DNA of 60,352 nucleotides from Paucisalibacillus algeriensis (GCF_000577245.1 NZ_CBYO010000017.1:1-60352); one strand, 5' to 3'; counted from the first letter of the stretch, positions 1 to 7,774 are shown. Numbers and translations are program-made. Notes: generated by a model from the letters alone, not told the origin.

Positions 1-50
1 GCAGGGACGTTCTACCCCGGCTACAATTGTAATGATAAGACCATATGAAA

Positions 51-88
51 TAAGGTCAACCAGTAATTTCTGGTTAACCTTATAATAC
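51..88. repeat. Imperfect stem-loop near the left edge
   Basis: AAGGTCAACCAG and CTGGTTAACCTT pair almost perfectly around a 6-nt loop. There is no clear T-run, so it may be a weak terminator for a gene outside the window or only a repeat. Nothing else is recognisable in the first 150 bases. Confidence 0.3.
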
Positions 89-89
89 G

Positions 90-111
90 AACGGGCAGGT
101 TAGTTTAACAA
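90..111 (+). repeat. Short dispersed repeat copy (ACGGG-CAGGTTAGTTTAA)
   Basis: The stretch CGAACGGGCAGGTTAGTTTA is closely related to two copies at 626-648 and 672-693 and, in reverse orientation, to 58981-59003. Copies lie just upstream of the first small genes of the window. The function is unknown; this looks like an intergenic dispersed repeat. Confidence 0.4.
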
Positions 112-155
112 TCAAATAGGGATATTGGTAACAAATAAGCAAAGGGGGCACAAAC

Positions 156-603
156 ATGAAAAATATTTTTAATCAATCACACGCAGAGGAAATTTTAATC
201 CATTGACAATTTAAGTCCAAATTCAAAACCGCTATGGGGTAAAATGGATGTTGCCAAAATGCTGGCACATTGTTCATCCTTTCAAGACATTGCAATGGGA
301 AACACTTTTCCTTCGAGAGGTTGGTTAGGAATACTAATTGGGAAGTTTGTGAAACCAATTTTTTATAATGACAAGCCTTTAGCCCACAATATGTCAACAA
401 TCCCTTCCATTTTGATAGTAGATGAAAAAGAATTTGTAACTGAAAAGGAAAAACTAAAACGAAAAATTATCACATTTCAAAATGATGGCCCTCAAAAGTG
501 TACAAATCATCCGCATCCTTTTTTCGGTAAACTTACTTCCGAGCAATGGGGAAAAGGAATTTATAAGCACCTTGACCATCACTTAAAACAGTTTGGTGTT
601 TAG
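156..603 (+). pseudogene. DUF1569 (DinB-like) protein, frameshifted near its N-terminus
   Basis: An AAGGGGG ribosome binding site precedes the ATG at 156, which opens MKNIFNQSHAEEILIH and stops at 204-206. In the next frame, from about 199, the sequence resumes as SIDNLSPNSKPLWGKMDVAK and runs open to 603. The two pieces join to about 149 residues, the usual length of DUF1569 proteins, small four-helix metal-binding relatives of DinB; the segment GKMDVAKMLAHCSSFQD is typical. A single-base indel near 196-201 therefore appears to break the gene. An internal ATG at 244 would give only 119 residues and lacks a ribosome binding site. Sequencing error cannot be excluded. The function of the family is poorly known. 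Confidence 0.7.
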
Positions 604-625
604 TAAATACAGGTGAAGTCTTTTC

Positions 626-693
626 ATTAACGGGTGCGTTAGTTAAACATGATCAACTGCTTCTTGTACTAACGGGGCAGGTTTATTCAATAA
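626..693 (+). repeat. Two tandem-like copies of the ACGGG dispersed repeat
   Basis: TTAACGGGTGCGTTAGTTAAA (626-648) and CTAACGGGGCAGGTTTATTCA (672-693) lie between the DUF1569 gene and the next small gene. They resemble the copy at 90-111 and the reverse-orientation copy at 58981-59003. Confidence 0.4.
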
Positions 694-717
694 GGAGCAA
701 TTGGATGGAGGTGTATT

Positions 718-900
718 TTGGATAGATTCTTATTTGTTTTTGGGCTTTTAATTTTTGTTATTTGCCTTATTTTCTTCGTAAAGAATTTTATTGGTGATTA
801 TGATGAAATGGTGCTAATGTGGACATTGCTTGGTATGCTCAATGCCAGTATTGCGATGGGTGTTTCCGAGATAATAGGCGTAATGAAAGGTAAGAAATAA
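718..900 (+). CDS. Small membrane protein, hypothetical
   Basis: A TTG start at 718 follows GGAGGTG at the right distance, giving 60 residues. Residues 4-22 (FLFVFGLLIFVICLIFFV) form a clear membrane helix, and residues 31-54 form a second, weaker hydrophobic segment. No family was recognised. The next short reading frame begins at 903 with this gene's end supplying its AAAGG, so the two are probably coupled. Confidence 0.55.
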   Translation: MDRFLFVFGLLIFVICLIFFVKNFIGDYDEMVLMWTLLGMLNASIAMGVSEIIGVMKGKK

Positions 901-902
901 AA

Positions 903-1083
903 ATGTCTATCGATGGTGTACTTCTTAGAATAGAAAAAGTAGATTATAAGTTTAACAACAATGTCATTATTGAATGTTTCAAATACCGTTCGGCTAAAAG
1001 GGGTAGTTGGGGTAGAGTTTAGAGTCCATTATAAAGATAATAAATGGAAAGCCAAAAAAGTAAAAGAGACCTGGATGGGTTAA
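903..1083 (+). pseudogene. Hypothetical small gene, possibly frameshifted
   Basis: An ATG at 903 lies 2 bases after the previous stop, with AAAGG about 10 bases upstream. It encodes MSIDGVLLRIEKVDYKFNNN and continues to a stop at 1020-1022. Another frame then carries VEFRVHYKDNKWKAKKVKET to a stop at 1081-1083. The joint product would be about 60 residues and reads like one protein interrupted by an indel near 1005-1020. Alternatively the first 39 codons are the whole gene. No family was recognised. Confidence 0.35.
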
Positions 1084-1264
1084 TTGTTGTTGCTCTCTTA
1101 CATTTGTCGGGAACTGCCGGGCACCTAAATCATTATTTGAAACTTTATACTGCGTTCAATCGTATGAAACACAACTGAATTTTTTATGTGAAGAGAAAAT
1201 AAAACAATCAAAAAGTTGTTTGGTTTGGTTTATACAGTTAGTTGCATGGAAGGGGGCAGAGTCA

Positions 1265-1873
1265 GTGGGTAATCCATTTAAAGTAATGTTATGGAGTTAT
1301 TTGATGGTACTATTCACGGCAGTGGTCGCAGTTTTTGCTCCAACATATGATTCTTTGTACACCATGTGGACTATTGCTATCTTCGTCATATTGCTGATTA
1401 TGCCGATTGTTATGGTCATACGGTTTTCGAGTAATAAGAAGAAAGCGTATGGGTTGACAATGATTTATCAATGGTACGCCTCCTTCCTTTTATTTACTTT
1501 CCCATTGCTGAAAGTGTTTAAAGAAGAGGTCTTTTATCAACTGCTATTAGTATGTTTATTTTTAAGTATGTACTTTTTAGCGAGATTGGATCAGCGAACA
1601 GAAGTGCCAATTGTCTTCCCAGATAAAGATAGAGATATTGCTAAAGTAAAAACATGGATTGCATATATGTACTATGTAATTCCAGTTTTAATTACATTTC
1701 TCGGGGTCGGTGGAGACCACATAAGAATACGGATACTTTTTGAGATATATGGAGATGAAGTTATGATGCCATATTTTTCAATCCTTATCTATCTATTATC
1801 ATGCTGGCTTTTATTCTTTTTTAGTTCCATGGCTTATAAATCCCATGTCTTAGAGAGATATTTAGAGAAGTAG
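1265..1873 (+). CDS. Multi-pass membrane protein, hypothetical
   Basis: The GTG at 1265 is preferred because GGAAGGGGG lies 8 bases upstream; upstream in-frame TTG codons have no such site. The 202-residue product is mostly hydrophobic, with about five or six predicted membrane helices (for example residues 8-25, 35-55, 70-105, 135-155 and 175-195) and no recognisable catalytic motif. It may belong to one of the uncharacterised Bacillus integral membrane families. It stands alone, upstream of a transposon relic. Confidence 0.6.
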   Translation: MGNPFKVMLWSYLMVLFTAVVAVFAPTYDSLYTMWTIAIFVILLIMPIVMVIRFSSNKKKAYGLTMIYQWYASFLLFTFPLLKVFKEEVFYQLLLVCLFLSMYFLARLDQRTEVPIVFPDKDRDIAKVKTWIAYMYYVIPVLITFLGVGGDHIRIRILFEIYGDEVMMPYFSILIYLLSCWLLFFFSSMAYKSHVLERYLEK

Positions 1874-1924
1874 ATTACAAGTGTTGGATTTTAAAGCACT
1901 AGATATGATTCATGGGAAAGCTAC

Positions 1925-2190
1925 ATTGTACTACTCCACCTTAATTTTTCACAGAATTTGAAGATGGAGATTCCTACTAACACCAGCGTAACCGCCAGTT
2001 ATTGAAAAGGCTCTACCCGTAGTACCTACGGTGAGAGCAAAATATCTTGCACGTTGGACTCACCACACACCCTACTCTGCTTGATTTTCAATACTTCGGT
2101 ACGTGTGAGGCGATTCTTGCTTGGATATTTTAGGTGACAAAACATTTCTTGCCACAACCTCATATATCCAGTTTTCAAAGAGCTATATAA
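1925..2190 (-). mobile_element. IS200/IS605-type right end with tnpB 3' fragment (relic)
   Basis: On the minus strand about 38 open codons end at 2072 with a TnpB-like tail (VARNVLSPKISKQES). They are followed by a structured non-coding stretch containing GTGCAAGATATTTTGCTCTC, and then by an imperfect subterminal hairpin formed by CTCCACCTT (1934-1942) and AAGATGGAG (1961-1969). This order is what the right end and omega-RNA region of IS605-family elements look like. No tnpA and no body of tnpB remain, so the element is dead. Identification is by pattern memory, not alignment. Confidence 0.55.
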
Positions 2191-2320
2191 ACAGGAATAT
2201 CATACCACACAAACATATGTTTCACTATACAAAAAGGCGATTCATATCCATCCTACTCTTTTGGCTATGATCTTCCTATTCGTTGAGGATGGTGTCTTCT
2301 CGTCTAATAATGATAAAGTC

Positions 2321-2350
2321 AAAAAGCTTGAGTTCCCTCAAGCTTTTTTA
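2321..2350. terminator. Bidirectional intrinsic terminator
   Basis: AAAAAGCTTGAG and CTCAAGCTTTTT form a perfect 12-bp stem around TTCC, with T-runs on both strands. It separates the transposon relic from the adenine deaminase gene. The remaining 2351-2528 holds only AT-rich sequence with short CCGTTA/TAACGG repeats. Confidence 0.8.
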
Positions 2351-2528
2351 TGTGTTATTTGTCATATTAATTGTTTGGTAATTCATATATTTATTCACCT
2401 GTGATTATTGGATATTCTCCGTTATTTGAATTACTTACCTTAATTAACGGGGATTCTATTATTTGAGACTAAGACTGCTTCAACAATTGGTACAATTGCA
2501 AGCAATTAATAGTTTTAAGAGTCTAACC

Positions 2529-4268
2529 CTATTCTTCCACAGACACCGGAACAAACTCAAAATTAGTCACATCCACCAACCCTAAGTCCGTTATTTTCAA
2601 TGTAGGAATCACGGCTAAAGACATAAAACCTAATGTCATAATTGGATCGACATCTTCGGCTACCCCAAGTACTTCACGAGCTACTTTGTTTACTTTACTT
2701 TGCTCGACAACGACTTCCTCTCCCGAAAGATTACTCATCAGTCCGGCAACTGGAAGTGCCATACTACCGATAACCTTACCACCTTCAACCAAGACCACAC
2801 CACCATCTTGTTTTTTCAAAGTCTCAATCGCCACTGCCATATCGTCATCATTTGTTCCAGTCACAATTAAGTTATGCGAATCATGTGCAATGGAAATACC
2901 AATCGCACCTTTTTGAATGCCATAGTCTTTCAACAACCCAACAAATACATTTCCAGTATTGTGATGTCTTTCTACAACAGCAATTTTAGCAACCGGTTTT
3001 TCAGGATTATACACAAACTCTCCTGCTTCATCCAGTTCCACTTCAACAATCGCTTCATTGGTCAATGCTTCTGTTTGAATAACCCCAATTGCCCTTGCTC
3101 TATTCGAATTCAATTTCAAACGAAGCTTTTCTTTAGAAAAGTTGCCAATATGCACACTGGATTGGACAACTGAGATATCCGCCTTGGTATATGGTGCCAC
3201 ATACTTTCCTTGGTCGGCCACAAGTTTTCCATCAATATACGTCTGTTCCACTACCAAGTTTTCAAGATCACTGAAAACAACTAAATCTGCTTTTAATCCT
3301 GGTGCCACTGCTCCACGGTCATGCAACTGACAGCACTCTGCCGTATTAATAGTGGCCATCTGGATTGCTAGAATCGGGTCTATGTTTTCCTCTACACAAA
3401 TACGAATCGAATTATCTAGATGTCCCTTCTCCAAAATCGTTTTAGCCTGTACATCATCCCCACATAAGACACAACGACGTGCATTTTGAGGAGTCACACC
3501 TTCCAACAACGTCCGCAGGTTTTGTGTAACCGATCCTTCCCGTAAGAAAACATACATTCCTCGAGAAATACGTGCCTGTAATTCTTCCATCGTGGAACAT
3601 TCATGGTCATTCTCAATACCCGCAGCAATGTAGGCATTGAGCTCCTTACCACCTACCATTGGGCTATGTCCATCAATTCGTTTATTTAACTTTCTAGCAA
3701 CTAGTATTTTATCTAGTACACTATCTTTCGCTTGTATCACACTAGGAAAGTCCATGAATTCAGCCAGTCCCGCTACTTTCCCTTCTTCCAAAGGTGCAAC
3801 CATATCGGATGCTGTTATTACCGCCCCAGCATTTTCCATATTAGTAGCTGGAACACAAGAAGGCATCATATATTGGATATCTAACGCGATATTTTTAGCC
3901 GCTTCAATCATATAATCCAATCCTTTCAGCCCTGCTACATTAACGATTTCATGAGGATCTGCCATGACTGTCGTTGTCCCGTGTGGTACGAGTAAACGCC
4001 CAAACTCTTCTGGCGTCACATAGGAAGATTCCACATGGATATGTGGATCAATAAAGCCAGGTGCAATATACTTTCCGTTTAAATCAACGATTTCTTTCCC
4101 CTCATACGTTTCACCAATACCCGCAATTTTGCCATCGATAATTGCCACATCACCATGAAGGATACTCCCTTGATAGACATCCACAATCTTCCCATTCTTT
4201 AAAACTAGATCCGCGGGTTTACGACCTGCCGCTACGTTAATTAGTTGTGTTAATTTATTTTTTTCCAT
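2529..4268 (-). CDS. adeC: Adenine deaminase
   Basis: This 579-residue amidohydrolase matches the length of Bacillus AdeC, which converts adenine to hypoxanthine and ammonia in purine salvage. The N-terminal metal site appears as GFIDPHIHVESS, followed by MADPHEIVNVAG, the GHSPMVGG histidine segment and LCGDDVQAK. The C-terminal adenine-deaminase domain carries IAHDSHNLIVTGTNDDDMA. The ATG at 4268 follows GGGGGTTAGACAAA. The gene is single and preceded by a guanine-type purine riboswitch, so expression should fall when guanine or hypoxanthine is plentiful. A second paralogue sits at 41062-42771. The family call is firm; substrate follows from the family. Confidence 0.92.
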   Translation of the reverse strand: MEKNKLTQLINVAAGRKPADLVLKNGKIVDVYQGSILHGDVAIIDGKIAGIGETYEGKEIVDLNGKYIAPGFIDPHIHVESSYVTPEEFGRLLVPHGTTTVMADPHEIVNVAGLKGLDYMIEAAKNIALDIQYMMPSCVPATNMENAGAVITASDMVAPLEEGKVAGLAEFMDFPSVIQAKDSVLDKILVARKLNKRIDGHSPMVGGKELNAYIAAGIENDHECSTMEELQARISRGMYVFLREGSVTQNLRTLLEGVTPQNARRCVLCGDDVQAKTILEKGHLDNSIRICVEENIDPILAIQMATINTAECCQLHDRGAVAPGLKADLVVFSDLENLVVEQTYIDGKLVADQGKYVAPYTKADISVVQSSVHIGNFSKEKLRLKLNSNRARAIGVIQTEALTNEAIVEVELDEAGEFVYNPEKPVAKIAVVERHHNTGNVFVGLLKDYGIQKGAIGISIAHDSHNLIVTGTNDDDMAVAIETLKKQDGGVVLVEGGKVIGSMALPVAGLMSNLSGEEVVVEQSKVNKVAREVLGVAEDVDPIMTLGFMSLAVIPTLKITDLGLVDVTNFEFVPVSVEE

Positions 4269-4321
4269 TTTGTCTAACCCCCATCTCAGAATTCATTCAC
4301 TCGGTTGTCCATTTCGCAAAA

Positions 4322-4385
4322 AAACAAAAAAGCCCGAAGAACTGCTACACTCTTCTATCTACGAGTGAGCAAAATCCTTCGAGCT
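4322..4385 (-). terminator. Riboswitch expression-platform terminator before adeC
   Basis: On the minus strand AGCTCGAAG pairs with CTTCGGGCT, with an inner GCTCACTC/GAGTGTAGC stem, followed by a T-run. The 5' arm segment TTGCTCACTC (4363-4372) can alternatively pair with GGGTAGCAA (4435-4443) of the aptamer P1 strand, giving an antiterminator. Confidence 0.8.
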
Positions 4386-4435
4386 ACATGCCGAATAAGA
4401 TTGTAATAGAATAATAGAATTCTATTACAATGTAT

Positions 4436-4514
4436 TGCTACCCATAGTCAGTTCATTTACGGTGAACCGGTAGAAACTCGCAAGCCATATTCTTGCTATT
4501 ATATGAGTGAATGG
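4436..4514 (-). promoter_or_regulatory. Purine riboswitch, guanine type (C74)
   Basis: The minus strand reads CACTCATATAAT, an L2 loop with ATATGG, the invariant GTTTCTACC, the L3 CCGTAAAT segment and GACTATGGGT. All conserved core positions of the purine aptamer are present. The specificity position is C (GACTATGG rather than GATTATG), which predicts guanine/hypoxanthine binding. A 13-bp AT-rich perfect hairpin (4401-4430) sits between aptamer and terminator. Confidence 0.92.
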
Positions 4515-4533
4515 TATTTTATTAATTTTCCTA

Positions 4534-4561
4534 ATTATAGCACTCCATCATGGTAATTCAA
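4534..4561 (-). promoter_or_regulatory. Sigma-A promoter of the adeC riboswitch transcript
   Basis: On the minus strand TTGAAT (4556-4561) and TATAAT (4534-4539) are separated by 16 bases and lie about 20 bases upstream of the aptamer. Confidence 0.65.
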
Positions 4562-4609
4562 TAGGAAAAGGTTATATCGAAAATGTACCACTGAACCTGT
4601 CCCCATAGC

Positions 4610-5011
4610 TTACTTCCGTTTCCAAAGTATGAGCATCATCATGGTAATAAGGGTAAAGGCAATAAGTGCTAAGAAAGGAATAGTAACAAAACCGAACCAG
4701 TTAATATATTGCCCTGAGCATGGGACACCATTTGTACACATGCTGAATTCTTGTAAAGTAGGCGTCTTTTGCAATGCATAATGATAACCAGAAATTATCA
4801 TACCGATTATCGACATTGGCAGTACATACTTATAGATTTCTCTATCATTCTTGTAAACAGCAATGCCTAGAAAAATAGTGAGAGGATACATTACTATCCG
4901 TTGATACCAACAGAGTGTACAAGGGATAAGCCCCATCTGCTCACTAAAAAACAAACTACCTCCCATGGCGATTATGGATGTAATCCATGCTAGTGCAAGT
5001 GGCTTATTCAT
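4610..5011 (-). CDS. bdbC: Disulfide oxidoreductase BdbC (DsbB-like)
   Basis: This 133-residue membrane protein re-oxidises BdbD using quinone. It has four hydrophobic helices, the first periplasm-facing cysteine pair as CTLC (residues 31-34, in PCTLCWYQR) and a second pair in MCTNGVPCSG, the classic DsbB/BdbC arrangement. The ATG at 5011 overlaps the bdbD stop by eight bases (ATGAATAA), so the pair is translationally coupled; an in-frame GTG one codon upstream is less likely. It should share the BlaI-type operator upstream of bdbD. Confidence 0.9.
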   Translation of the reverse strand: MNKPLALAWITSIIAMGGSLFFSEQMGLIPCTLCWYQRIVMYPLTIFLGIAVYKNDREIYKYVLPMSIIGMIISGYHYALQKTPTLQEFSMCTNGVPCSGQYINWFGFVTIPFLALIAFTLITMMMLILWKRK

Positions 5012-5648
5012 CACTCACACTAGCCTCTTCCACCATGTTCAGTAAATCTTCTGTGCTCTTACCATCAAATAATTTTCCATCAATAAAGATTGATGGTGTT
5101 GATTGGACACCGAGGCTATTTGCCGTGGACATATCTTTCTTTAAAGCTGCATCTCCTTTACCTTCCGAATAAGCACGCATAACTTGTTCCGTTTGTTCAG
5201 GACTTGCAATCTCAGCTAAAACAGCTTCTAATACTTCATCAGTGAAAATATTCGTATTTCCTGATTCTGATGTTTGATTTGCAAATAATAAATGATGGAA
5301 ATCCCAGAACACATCATTACCGAGTTCTTGATAAACCGTTTCAGCAAATTGTGCGGCTGTTGTGGAATCTGGGCTAATAAATGAATAATTCATAAAGTAG
5401 AATTTTGCTTTCCCAGTCTCCACTAATTCCTCATTAATAATAGGTAAAATACTGTCATTGAATGCTTGACAGTGTGGACACTTATAGTCTCCAAACTCAA
5501 TAATTTCAACTGGTGCTGACTCTTCCCCTAAATACGGTTGCCCTTCATAATCAATAACAACGGACTCTTGTTGAGCATCTTTTAGTACAATAATCCCTAT
5601 GATAATTACAGCCAATATACCAATAAACAAAACTAGTTTCTTTGACAA
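5004..5648 (-). CDS. bdbD: Thiol-disulfide oxidoreductase BdbD (DsbA-like)
   Basis: The 214-residue protein begins with an uncleaved-looking membrane anchor (residues 5-22) and carries a DsbA-type thioredoxin fold outside the cell. The active site is CPHC at residues 57-60 in EFGDYKCPHC, and the cis-proline loop is GVQSTPSIFIDGK. It introduces disulfides into exported proteins and is recycled by BdbC. The start is TTG at 5648, ten bases after GAGGAG. Only 53 bases separate it from the M56 peptidase gene, and that gap holds a perfect ACTAC-N5-GTAGT palindrome shared with the BlaI promoter. Confidence 0.92.
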   Translation of the reverse strand: MSKKLVLFIGILAVIIIGIIVLKDAQQESVVIDYEGQPYLGEESAPVEIIEFGDYKCPHCQAFNDSILPIINEELVETGKAKFYFMNYSFISPDSTTAAQFAETVYQELGNDVFWDFHHLLFANQTSESGNTNIFTDEVLEAVLAEIASPEQTEQVMRAYSEGKGDAALKKDMSTANSLGVQSTPSIFIDGKLFDGKSTEDLLNMVEEASVSDE

Positions 5649-5669
5649 AATAAACGCTCCTCATTCAAA

Positions 5670-5684
5670 ACTACATAGTGTAGT
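5670..5684. promoter_or_regulatory. BlaI-type operator upstream of bdbD
   Basis: ACTACATAGTGTAGT is a perfect palindrome (ACTACA-TAG-TGTAGT). It shares ACTAC-N5-GTAGT with the dyad over the BlaI promoter at 6983-7005 and is close to known BlaI/MecI operators built on TACTACA/TGTAGTA. It sits between the M56 gene stop and the bdbD start. Confidence 0.65.
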
Positions 5685-5701
5685 GTGATAATGTAAAAAA
5701 A

Positions 5702-6550
5702 TTACGCAAGCGCGTAAATAAATAGTCCACAGATTAGACTAAAAATGGATAACGATAGGATTACAATTCTTATTGGAATTTGCAAACGAACACCCTTTAT
5801 TGGATTTAGGATATATTCAATCCGATAATTTACGGATGTATCTGCAAAAGACACGTAGGTAAAAGGCATTTTTTCCTGCTTACCTATTTTCAACATTTTC
5901 AAAAGTGCGCTGCCTAAATTCACAGATGTTTCCTGTTGTTTAATTGCAAATTCATCTGCCAATACTTCTTGAATAACGCTATATTTATGATGAAACCACT
6001 TCTGAATCGGAATATACCATATAATGGATGAGCTAAGGGATAACAAAAACACTTTAAATGGATCCCGATTAGCTTTATGATACTTTTCATGAGAAAGTAC
6101 TGCTATTAATTCGTCATCCGTTAAGAGATTTATTAAACCTGTTGTGAAGATAATTTTAGGACATACAAACCCCATAGTAATCGCAAATGGGGTAGGATGT
6201 GAAATTACGATAATTTCTTCCTTCTCGCTTCCGAATACCTGATTCATTTCTATTGTAAGTTGTTTTTCTTTGTAAAAATAAAATCGCCTTTTCATTTTGA
6301 TCGTTTGCATCCAATGCGATCCAATTTTCCATACCATACATAACAGCGTATAGATGACAAGTCCATCAAGAACGTATTCAAGAGATGATAATCCCAATTC
6401 TTTTAACCAACTATGACATACGGTAACAAGGTTAAATTTCACATTCCATCCTGCAAAAATGGAAATAACGTATAATCCCATTTGAAACAAAATGGTACCT
6501 GAAATGGCAAGTGACAAGATAAATAGTAGAGATGATTGACGTTTGGACAT
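5702..6550 (-). CDS. M56 family membrane metallopeptidase (BlaR1/MecR1-like, no sensor domain)
   Basis: The 282-residue protein has membrane segments near residues 8-35, 60-75 and at the C-terminus (about 260-281). The zinc-peptidase motif HEKYH (residues 154-158) in AVLSHEKYHKANRDP is followed by a second-ligand glutamate region QEVLADEFAIKQ. BlaR1 proteins use this domain to inactivate BlaI after signal sensing. Here the usual extracellular penicillin-binding sensor domain is absent, so the signal is not a beta-lactam read by that domain. It starts three bases after the BlaI-like gene and precedes bdbDC, which suggests sensing of envelope or thiol stress (inference). Confidence 0.85.
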   Translation of the reverse strand: MSKRQSSLLFILSLAISGTILFQMGLYVISIFAGWNVKFNLVTVCHSWLKELGLSSLEYVLDGLVIYTLLCMVWKIGSHWMQTIKMKRRFYFYKEKQLTIEMNQVFGSEKEEIIVISHPTPFAITMGFVCPKIIFTTGLINLLTDDELIAVLSHEKYHKANRDPFKVFLLSLSSSIIWYIPIQKWFHHKYSVIQEVLADEFAIKQQETSVNLGSALLKMLKIGKQEKMPFTYVSFADTSVNYRIEYILNPIKGVRLQIPIRIVILSLSIFSLICGLFIYALA

Positions 6551-6553
6551 AGG

Positions 6554-6970
6554 TTACATACCCTTTTTCAATTCTTTAATTTTTTGTTCGAGTTTAGCAA
6601 CAAGTTCATCATCCGCTTCTTCCAATGCATTCAGCATATGGCTTACGACAACATTACCGAATTCATCCATGAGTTCGGTTGTCATTTCTTTGGATTGTGT
6701 ATTCAAGAACTCAGCCCTTGATTGAACTGGCTTATACAAGAACGATCTTCCTTCTGAACTCTTTTGAAGAATCCCCTTCTCTACTAATCGATTCATGACA
6801 GTCATAACCGTATTAAAGCTTGTCAATTTCTCCCGTTCAAGAATCTGTTGGACATCCTTAATGGTCTTTTCATTCTCATCATTCCATAAGATATCCATAA
6901 TCTTTGCCTCAAGCGGCCCAAAAAAGCGATTCAATCCACTTTCATTGATTTTAAACTTTCGAATCTTCAC
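6554..6970 (-). CDS. BlaI/MecI/CopY family transcriptional repressor
   Basis: The 138-residue protein has the N-terminal winged helix of BlaI (FFGPLEAKIMDILW, then TSFNTVMTVMNRLVEKGIL as the recognition region) and a C-terminal dimerisation helix rich in Glu/Lys. Family members repress by binding short dyads and are removed by a BlaR1-type protease. The GTG start follows GAGGTGA. A 9-bp-arm dyad overlaps the -10 of its own promoter, and the same core lies before bdbD. The target set visible here is therefore its own operon and bdbDC. Confidence 0.9.
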   Translation of the reverse strand: MKIRKFKINESGLNRFFGPLEAKIMDILWNDENEKTIKDVQQILEREKLTSFNTVMTVMNRLVEKGILQKSSEGRSFLYKPVQSRAEFLNTQSKEMTTELMDEFGNVVVSHMLNALEEADDELVAKLEQKIKELKKGM

Positions 6971-6982
6971 AAGCTATTCACC

Positions 6983-7022
6983 TCACACTACCCATTGTAG
7001 TGTGAAGTTATTATGGCGTCAA
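6983..7022 (-). promoter_or_regulatory. BlaI-like promoter with overlapping operator
   Basis: On the minus strand TTGACG (7017-7022), a 17-base spacer and TACAAT (6994-6999) form a good sigma-A promoter. The perfect dyad TCACACTAC-CCATT-GTAGTGTGA (6983-7005) covers the -10, a classic autorepression layout. Confidence 0.8.
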
Positions 7023-7050
7023 GAATTATTGACAATTTTAATAGGATTCC

Positions 7051-7078
7051 GGGACAGGAAAACTGTCCCTCTGTCCCC
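7051..7078. repeat. GGGACAG/CTGTCCC dispersed repeat
   Basis: GGGACAGGAAAACTGTCCC forms a 7-bp stem and is followed by a CTGTCCCC echo. It is one of about ten intergenic copies of a GGGACAG/GGGGTCAGACCCC-like dyad in this window. Confidence 0.5.
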
Positions 7079-7154
7079 TTTTTGTCTTCTTGGGTTTCTT
7101 TATAGCTAAAATTTGATATGATAATAGAAGAATTTCATTCGGAGGAGAGCATAG

Positions 7155-7754
7155 ATGGCACGGTTAAATGAAGAACAATTAAAAGATATACGTGAAGAAC
7201 GTAAAATACAAATCATGACGGGCGCACTGAAAGTTTTTGCTAATAATGGTATTAAACAAACCAAGATTAGTATGATTGCAAAAGAAGCTGGAGTTAGCCA
7301 CGGTTTAGTTTACCACTACTTTGACTCCAAAGAAGCTGTTCTTTATGATACGTTGTTATGGGCCATGGAAGTAGCAACCATTGAACAAACCTTACAAGAG
7401 TTAAACCAAACAGAATTATCTCCATTAGAACAAATTAAATTCTTTTTGACCTTCGCACTCAAGGAAGGCAATAGTGATATATTCAGAGTCGTTCAGCATA
7501 TCATGAAAGCAGATGATATCCCCCAAGATATCATAGACTTAGTTGAACAATCAGGAAATGTTTATATCCAATTTATGTTTCCTCTATTTGTGAAGGGACA
7601 AGAATTAGGAGAAATCATTCCAGGAGACACACAGGAATTGGTAGAAATTTTCCTTAATGTGCTATCGGGAATAATAGCTGATGACAACTCATGGTGGCAA
7701 GAAAACATAGAACGGAAAATAGATATCTTGATGAGAATGGTTGCGGTCCGATAA
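7155..7754 (+). CDS. TetR/AcrR family transcriptional regulator
   Basis: The 199-residue protein opens with a TetR helix-turn-helix (residues about 15-62: MTGALKVFANNGIKQTKISM through AGVSHGLVYHYFDSKEAVLY) and a helical ligand-binding domain. ATG follows GGAGGAGAG. It is immediately upstream of an ABC-2 exporter whose promoter is followed by a perfect palindrome, the likely operator. The inducer is unknown, presumably a toxic compound exported by the pump (inference). Confidence 0.9.
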   Translation: MARLNEEQLKDIREERKIQIMTGALKVFANNGIKQTKISMIAKEAGVSHGLVYHYFDSKEAVLYDTLLWAMEVATIEQTLQELNQTELSPLEQIKFFLTFALKEGNSDIFRVVQHIMKADDIPQDIIDLVEQSGNVYIQFMFPLFVKGQELGEIIPGDTQELVEIFLNVLSGIIADDNSWWQENIERKIDILMRMVAVR

Positions 7755-7774
7755 ATTCTTTATTAAATTTTTCA

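Noticed and set aside
1220-1264. TTG start for the membrane protein at 1220
   Set aside because: No ribosome binding site; GTG at 1265 has GGAAGGGGG at correct spacing.
2209-2224. AAACATATGTTT as a LexA (SOS) box
   Set aside because: It is palindromic but lacks the GAAC/GTTC core needed for a Firmicute LexA box, and no SOS-type gene follows.
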